Positions 22,412 to 24,611 of a stretch of 24,611 nucleotides of DNA are shown piece after piece. The stretch comes from a virus. Under the pieces are notes generated by a model that was not told the DNA's origin, made no database searches, and worked only from the letters and a program-made list of their open reading frames with translations. How positions within the stretch are numbered: the first letter of the stretch is position 1; the number at the start of each line of letters is the position of its first letter. A program made the translations under genes and the position numbers. The stretch spans positions 1 through 24,611 of IMG/VR virus record IMGVR_UViG_3300009320_000115; one strand, written 5' to 3'.

Positions 22412-22618
22412 ATGGAATACGTTAAAAGCATTTTACAAAGGGCCTGGAATATAAACGCGGACGATATGGAGTATATGAAGGTCGGATCTCCTGAACTCGA
22501 GGAGGCTTTTAAAAAGCAAAAGGAGATCGAGGACGCGATCGAAAAACTTAACTCGAAAGGATTACCCGAACATATTAACCAGGCCCTAAACGAGGGCGAC
22601 GGAACTTATCGTCCTTAA
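22412..22618 (+). CDS. Small acidic helical protein
   Basis: This 68-residue protein is back in phage codon style (gcg, gac, gag, ctc). It is mostly helical and acidic: a first helix Val-Lys-Ser-Ile-Leu-Gln-Arg-Ala-Trp, then Leu-Glu-Glu-Ala-Phe-Lys-Lys-Gln-Lys-Glu-Ile-Glu-Asp-Ala-Ile-Glu-Lys-Leu. No family is recognised. It is the last rightward gene and ends just before a bidirectional terminator. A role in the operon interrupted by the methyltransferase island is likely. Confidence 0.65.
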   Translation: MEYVKSILQRAWNINADDMEYMKVGSPELEEAFKKQKEIEDAIEKLNSKGLPEHINQALNEGDGTYRP

Positions 22619-22625
22619 ATGAAAG

Positions 22626-22652
22626 AAAAGGGATCCGAGCGGGTCCCTTTTT
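22626..22652. terminator. Bidirectional terminator between convergent operons
   Basis: AAAAGGGATCC (22626-22636) pairs with GGGTCCCTTTT (22641-22651) around GAGC, allowing one G-T pair. A T-run follows on the plus strand, and the A-run at the left arm gives a T-run on the minus strand. It overlaps the stop of the leftward gene. Confidence 0.8.
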
Positions 22653-22872
22653 ATTTACCTGGTCCTCGACGAAAACGGATTTCCCCTTTCTCCTCCTCGA
22701 GGACCTTTTTACGATAACTGGGAGGCGTATTGACATGAACAGCCTTAAAAAGTTTCACAGCGGCCCGATAAGTACGTACCGATATCCCTCCATTTACTGA
22801 AAGCGTCTCGAGATATTCGTCGATTTGCTCCTGAGACATACTTTCCAGGGCCATTTTTAAGAGATCTGCCAT
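22651..22872 (-). CDS. Unknown 73-residue protein, last gene of the leftward operon
   Basis: Translation most likely starts at the ATG at 22872, which overlaps the previous stop (TAATG) and has a GAGAGGAGG-like Shine-Dalgarno 5' to it. A start 8 codons upstream is less supported. The protein has two helices (Met-Ser-Gln-Glu-Gln-Ile-Asp-Glu-Tyr-Leu and Val-Arg-Thr-Tyr-Arg-Ala-Ala-Val-Lys-Leu-Phe) and a basic C-terminus. No family is recognised. Small terminases occur near HNH genes, but the length and pattern do not support that call. Confidence 0.6.
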   Translation of the reverse strand: MADLLKMALESMSQEQIDEYLETLSVNGGISVRTYRAAVKLFKAVHVNTPPSYRKKVLEEEKGEIRFRRGPGK

Positions 22873-23108
22873 TAACGCCTCCTCTCCCCTTTCCAAATGA
22901 GAAAGGCCGTATATAAGCCTAAAAAGAGGTTATTTTCCTTTATCATTTTTAACTGATCGTTTGCGGCCTTATAAGCCTCCTCCAGAAAAGCGAGATTTTG
23001 GTTTACCTGGAGGAGATTGTCGTTCGATTCGCTTAACGCCTTGCGGAGGTTGCGGATCTCGATTAATAGGGCCTTTTTCGGTACGACCTCTCGGGTTTTG
23101 TTGCTCAT
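22872..23108 (-). CDS. Coiled-coil protein with C-terminal membrane segment
   Basis: This 78-residue protein is helical with heptad-like spacing (Leu-Leu-Ile-Glu-Ile-Arg-Asn-Leu-Arg-Lys-Ala-Leu) through residue 60. A short hydrophobic segment (Leu-Phe-Leu-Gly-Leu-Tyr-Thr-Ala-Phe-Leu-Ile-Trp) and a basic end follow. It overlaps the HNH gene by 4 bp (ATGA). A spanin or other envelope role is possible but unproven; no family is recognised. Confidence 0.62.
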   Translation of the reverse strand: MSNKTREVVPKKALLIEIRNLRKALSESNDNLLQVNQNLAFLEEAYKAANDQLKMIKENNLFLGLYTAFLIWKGERRR

Positions 23109-23461
23109 GGTTTGCGTTTATGAATGTTCTTTAATCCGTAATTGTATATCGCGCCCTTTTTCCCCTTGCGGCCCTTTGTTGCGGTCTCTCGAGAGTGACA
23201 AGTCTTACAAAGGGATTCCAGGTTATCGTATTCCAGGGCAAGGTCGGGGCGAATATCGACCTCATGGATATGGTGAACGTCGATAGCAGGGACGACGATA
23301 TTACGCTCCTGGCAACGTTCGCAAAAGGGATCCTCCGCGAGTTTAAGGGACCTTAACCGTCTCCAGGCGGGAGAGGTATAAAAGGAGTTCATAGTCGCGT
23401 AATGGAAAGGACCCTTTTTCGGGGGATCCTGGATCCAAAATAGTTTAACTTTTTCGCTCAC
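23105..23461 (-). CDS. HNH endonuclease
   Basis: This 118-residue protein has an HNH core. Two pairs, Cys47-Glu-Arg-Cys50 and Cys85-Lys-Thr-Cys88-His89, form the zinc site. Asp62-Val-His-His64-Ile-His66 is the first strand with the catalytic His, and Asn80-Leu-Glu-Ser-Leu follows. The stretch Phe-Tyr-Thr-Ser-Pro-Ala-Trp-Arg-Arg-Leu-Arg (about 27-37) is a common lead-in of phage HNH proteins that assist packaging. The GTG start at 23461 overlaps the upstream stop (GTGA); an ATG start at Met24 just before this lead-in is an alternative. It is the only clear nuclease in the window. Confidence 0.85.
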   Translation of the reverse strand: MSEKVKLFWIQDPPKKGPFHYATMNSFYTSPAWRRLRSLKLAEDPFCERCQERNIVVPAIDVHHIHEVDIRPDLALEYDNLESLCKTCHSRETATKGRKGKKGAIYNYGLKNIHKRKP

Positions 23462-23628
23462 CTTTTTACAGTATAAGGAGTTTTACATTTAAAGCAGTCC
23501 TTTCCGAAATGGAGATCCCTTTCCTCGATAGGATCGAAGTAAGTACCCTCGTTCGGGTTGAACTCAATACCGACCATATCGCAATCGGGATTGTTACATT
23601 CGATTAACTTACGCTTGTCCTGGTTCAT
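23458..23628 (-). CDS. Small zinc-ribbon protein
   Basis: This 56-residue reading frame starts at the ATG complementary to 23626-23628. It overlaps the end of the sigma-like gene by 20 bp and its TGA overlaps the HNH GTG start. Cys11-Asn-Asn-Pro-Asp-Cys16 and Cys45-Phe-Lys-Cys48 form two zinc-binding knuckles. The middle has Phe-Asp-Pro-Ile-Glu-Glu-Arg. The tight overlaps on both sides and the Cys pattern support a real gene. Its partner or target is unknown; a transcription or DNA-binding helper is plausible. Confidence 0.7.
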   Translation of the reverse strand: MNQDKRKLIECNNPDCDMVGIEFNPNEGTYFDPIEERDLHFGKDCFKCKTPYTVKR

Positions 23629-23977
23629 CCTGTTCAATAATTTTGGTTATCTTCTTTTTAAAGTCTCTCCGCCTGTTCGACGATACCAAGTAATTAACCG
23701 TCGCGTTACGGATCTTTATATATAGATAGTTCTTAATCGATCGGATCCCGTTACCCTGGTTCTCAAAGCCTGGTATAACCTTTAAGTATAATTCCTGTTT
23801 AAGATCCTTTAAGAACTCCTCGTCCTCCCGATGGATCCTTAAGGTTAAAAAGACGCCGTTTATCATATCCTCGATAAAGGGTTGTATGTCGTCTCGGAAT
23901 ACTCGGGAACGTTCGGGATCCGTCTCCTCGAGGCTTTTATATAGGCTTATCCCCTCAATTAACCTTTGTTGATCCAT
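23609..23977 (-). CDS. Sigma-70 region-2-like protein
   Basis: This 122-residue protein resembles region 2 of sigma-70 factors. Residues about 52-67 (Glu-Asp-Glu-Glu-Phe-Leu-Lys-Asp-Leu-Lys-Gln-Glu-Leu-Tyr-Leu-Lys) fit the first helices that bind the RNA polymerase beta' clamp. A Phe-Glu-Asn-Gln-Gly loop follows. Residues about 80-103 (Ile-Lys-Asn-Tyr-Leu-Tyr-Ile-Lys-Ile-Arg-Asn, then Asn-Arg-Arg-Arg) fit the -10-binding helix. Region 4 is absent, as in T4 gp55-type late sigma factors. It is the second gene of a leftward operon. A function as late-gene activator is an inference. Confidence 0.6.
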   Translation of the reverse strand: MDQQRLIEGISLYKSLEETDPERSRVFRDDIQPFIEDMINGVFLTLRIHREDEEFLKDLKQELYLKVIPGFENQGNGIRSIKNYLYIKIRNATVNYLVSSNRRRDFKKKITKIIEQDEPGQA

Positions 23978-24114
23978 AAGCAGTATATAATAAATAGAAC
24001 GAACTGTATACAGTAATACAATAGTATAAAGACAAACCGCGCGAGATCTTTAGTCCTCTCCTCCTCGTTATCGTAACGATTCAGGGTAAAAGGTTTATCT
24101 AATATCTTACACAT
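23959..24114 (-). CDS. Small single-span membrane protein
   Basis: This 51-residue protein starts at the ATG complementary to 24112-24114. A longer reading frame reaches 24240, but its extra 42 codons run through the intergenic repeat and have odd Cys-rich content, so the inner start is preferred. Residues 1-25 are polar and acidic (Asn-Glu-Glu-Glu-Arg-Thr-Lys-Asp-Leu). The C-terminal half is one hydrophobic span rich in Phe, Ile and Tyr. It overlaps the sigma-like gene by 19 bp. The function is unknown. Confidence 0.5.
   Translation of the reverse strand: MCKILDKPFTLNRYDNEEERTKDLARFVFILLYYCIQFVLFIIYCLWINKG
24005..24017. repeat. 13-bp repeat, copy 1
   Basis: TGTATACAGTAAT is repeated exactly at 24151-24163. 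It contains the palindrome CTGTATACAG together with the preceding base. It lies inside the small membrane-protein gene in a different reading phase from the other copy. Confidence 0.6.
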
Positions 24115-24129
24115 AACCCGCGGCGTTTG

Positions 24130-24163
24130 TATATAGCAAATGTAATGCGATGTATACAGTAAT
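24130..24163. promoter_or_regulatory. Leftward operon promoter region with 13-bp repeat, copy 2
   Basis: TGTATACAGTAAT (24151-24163) repeats the word at 24005. Next to it, the minus strand reads ATTTGCTATATA (24141-24130), the same 12-mer that lies in the candidate promoter at 17129-17140. It is 16 bp upstream of the membrane-protein ATG. It is a possible operator plus promoter, though no full TAnnTTTG box is seen. Confidence 0.4.
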
Positions 24164-24205
24164 CCGATACAGGTTATTAACAGGCCCGAGAGCCTAATAC
24201 AAAAC

Positions 24206-24237
24206 AAAAAAGCGCGGCAACCCGCGTACCGCGCGGC
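24206..24237 (-). terminator. Leftward intrinsic terminator 1
   Basis: On the minus strand GCGCGG (24234-24229) pairs with CCGCGC (24217-24212) and is followed by six T residues (24211-24206). It stops transcripts coming from the right before the sigma operon. Confidence 0.75.
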
Positions 24238-24254
24238 CACTGGAGGTTTTCAAC

Positions 24255-24279
24255 AAAAAAAAAGTTCGTCCAAAGGACG
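24255..24279 (-). terminator. Leftward intrinsic terminator 2
   Basis: On the minus strand CGTCC, loop TTT, GGACG (24279-24267) is followed by AAC and nine T residues (24263-24255). Together with the terminator at 24206 it forms a tandem stop for a transcript from the right-end region, which has no clear gene. Confidence 0.8.
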
Positions 24280-24371
24280 GTAAGTACTGTACTGTCTTTT
24301 AGTAAGTGTACGTACGCAAAAAAAAAGAAAGGGAAAAGGAGAAAAAGGAAAACAACTCTCTCTCACAACAA

Positions 24372-24446
24372 CGGGGCAACAGGTCGAGACTTGTTCGGAG
24401 ATAACCCCTCTCGGGTTATCCTGAACAACAAGACCGCAAGGCCCCG
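24372..24446. repeat. 75-nt imperfect hairpin with four helices
   Basis: CGGGGC (24372-24377) pairs with GCCCCG (24441-24446). GGTC (24382-24385) pairs with GACC (24432-24435). TTGTTCGG (24391-24398) pairs with CTGAACAA (24421-24428, one G-T pair). GATAACCC (24400-24407) pairs with GGGTTATC (24413-24420). A single A bulge (24399) separates the last two helices, and CTCTC is the loop. Either strand can form it. Confidence 0.8.
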
Positions 24447-24481
24447 ACGTACTGAAAAAAATTTTGCCGAAAGTTTTTCCG

Positions 24482-24517
24482 AATCGACCAGGTGGTAACC
24501 TGTTTCGGGCGTCGATT
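24482..24517. repeat. Nested stem with inner hairpin
   Basis: AATCGAC (24482-24488) pairs with GTCGATT (24511-24517). Directly stacked inside is CAGGT (24489-24493) with ACCTG (24498-24502) around GGTA, leaving an 8-nt bulge on the 3' side. Confidence 0.7.
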
Positions 24518-24581
24518 GTCTTTAATGGGTACGAAAGGTACAGGTAAGGTACAGTTTGTAACGTTTTAAGGAAGGGGGGGG

Positions 24582-24589
24582 TATTTTTG
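24582..24589 (+). promoter_or_regulatory. Possible rightward -7 box at the window end
   Basis: TATTTTTG fits TAnnTTTG; a TTTG lies 23 bp upstream (24555-24558), slightly farther than usual. It could drive genes beyond the window. Confidence 0.35.
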
Positions 24590-24611
24590 CACAAGGGGAC
24601 CCCCTACAAAC

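Larger units (their letters stand above)
24280..24611. ncRNA. Gene-free, highly structured right-end region; possible noncoding RNA or origin
   Basis: No reading frame here has phage-like codons; the longest one on the minus strand runs through a terminator and is rejected. The region holds a long imperfect hairpin (24372-24446), a second nested stem (24482-24517), three GGTAC words (24528, 24537, 24548) and a TAnnTTTG box (24582). A purine run at 24317-24350 becomes a pyrimidine run on the minus strand. A leftward noncoding RNA ending at the tandem terminators fits best; a replication origin is the main alternative. Confidence 0.45.

Noticed and set aside
22651-22872. Small terminase next to the HNH gene
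   Set aside because: Too short, with no helix-turn-helix of the usual type; adjacency alone is not enough.
17129-24141. Shared 12-mer ATTTGCTATATA as a proven phage promoter word
   Set aside because: Many 12-mer pairs are expected by chance in a window of this size and AT content; kept only as supporting detail.
23959-24240. Long version of the membrane protein
   Set aside because: The extra N-terminal part crosses the 13-bp repeat and promoter-like sequence and reaches into a terminator; the inner ATG is better.
24250-24594. 114-codon minus-strand reading frame
   Set aside because: It runs through an intrinsic terminator and both stem structures, has low-complexity Phe/Pro/Ser content and does not use phage codons.
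1-24611. tRNA or rRNA genes
   Set aside because: No cloverleaf with the conserved TTCGA arm or rRNA core sequence was noticed on either strand.

Overview
The window is most likely part of a tailed-phage (or prophage) genome whose host is a Bacteroidota bacterium. The tail has no sheath gene, which suggests a siphovirus. Reasons: an HK97-type head module, a TP901-1-like tail tube, a tape measure, and a lipoprotein with a relaxed Ser-Ala-Ser-Cys-Gln signal-peptide end. Most starts sit in A-rich leaders without a Shine-Dalgarno sequence, and several TAnnTTTG (Bacteroidota -7) boxes are present. No integrase, portal, terminase or chromosomal gene is visible, so lifestyle and genome ends cannot be decided.

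Layout, rightward genes. 20-2054: prohead protease and major capsid protein. 2168-4208: small membrane protein, connector, head closure, gp10-like and tail-terminator genes. 4220-7449: tail tube, tail assembly chaperone with a -1 frameshift extension, and tape measure. 7452-15034: baseplate and adsorption region, with a large distal tail protein, an S74 self-cleaving fibre, a second enlarged copy of the tail tube carrying probable carbohydrate-binding domains, a BppU-like protein, and a lipoprotein-type polysaccharide deacetylase. 15031-17091: three small membrane proteins, a T7-lysozyme-type amidase and a spanin-like protein. 17254-20439: a tightly packed operon starting with a minimal family-A polymerase palm protein, followed by small unknown genes and a zinc-ribbon protein.

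20418-22395 is a foreign, AT-rich island with two DNA methyltransferases. It contains an integron-attC-like hairpin after the first gene, and a 9-bp repeat marks both borders of that gene. One small gene (22412-22618) follows. A bidirectional terminator then separates it from a leftward operon (24114-22651): membrane peptide, sigma-region-2-like protein, zinc ribbon, HNH endonuclease, a coiled-coil membrane protein and one unknown.

24206-24611 has no convincing gene. It holds two intrinsic terminators for leftward transcripts and, upstream of them, two elaborate stem structures. This looks like a structured noncoding RNA or a replication origin, not a protein-coding region.

How the parts fit: head and tail genes build the virion. 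The CBM-bearing tube, S74 fibre and deacetylase suggest attachment to, or editing of, host glycans. The amidase set releases progeny. The sigma-like protein could switch late transcription, and the methyltransferases could protect the DNA. The candidates for something undescribed are the minimal polymerase, the cassette-like methyltransferase island and the structured right-end region.
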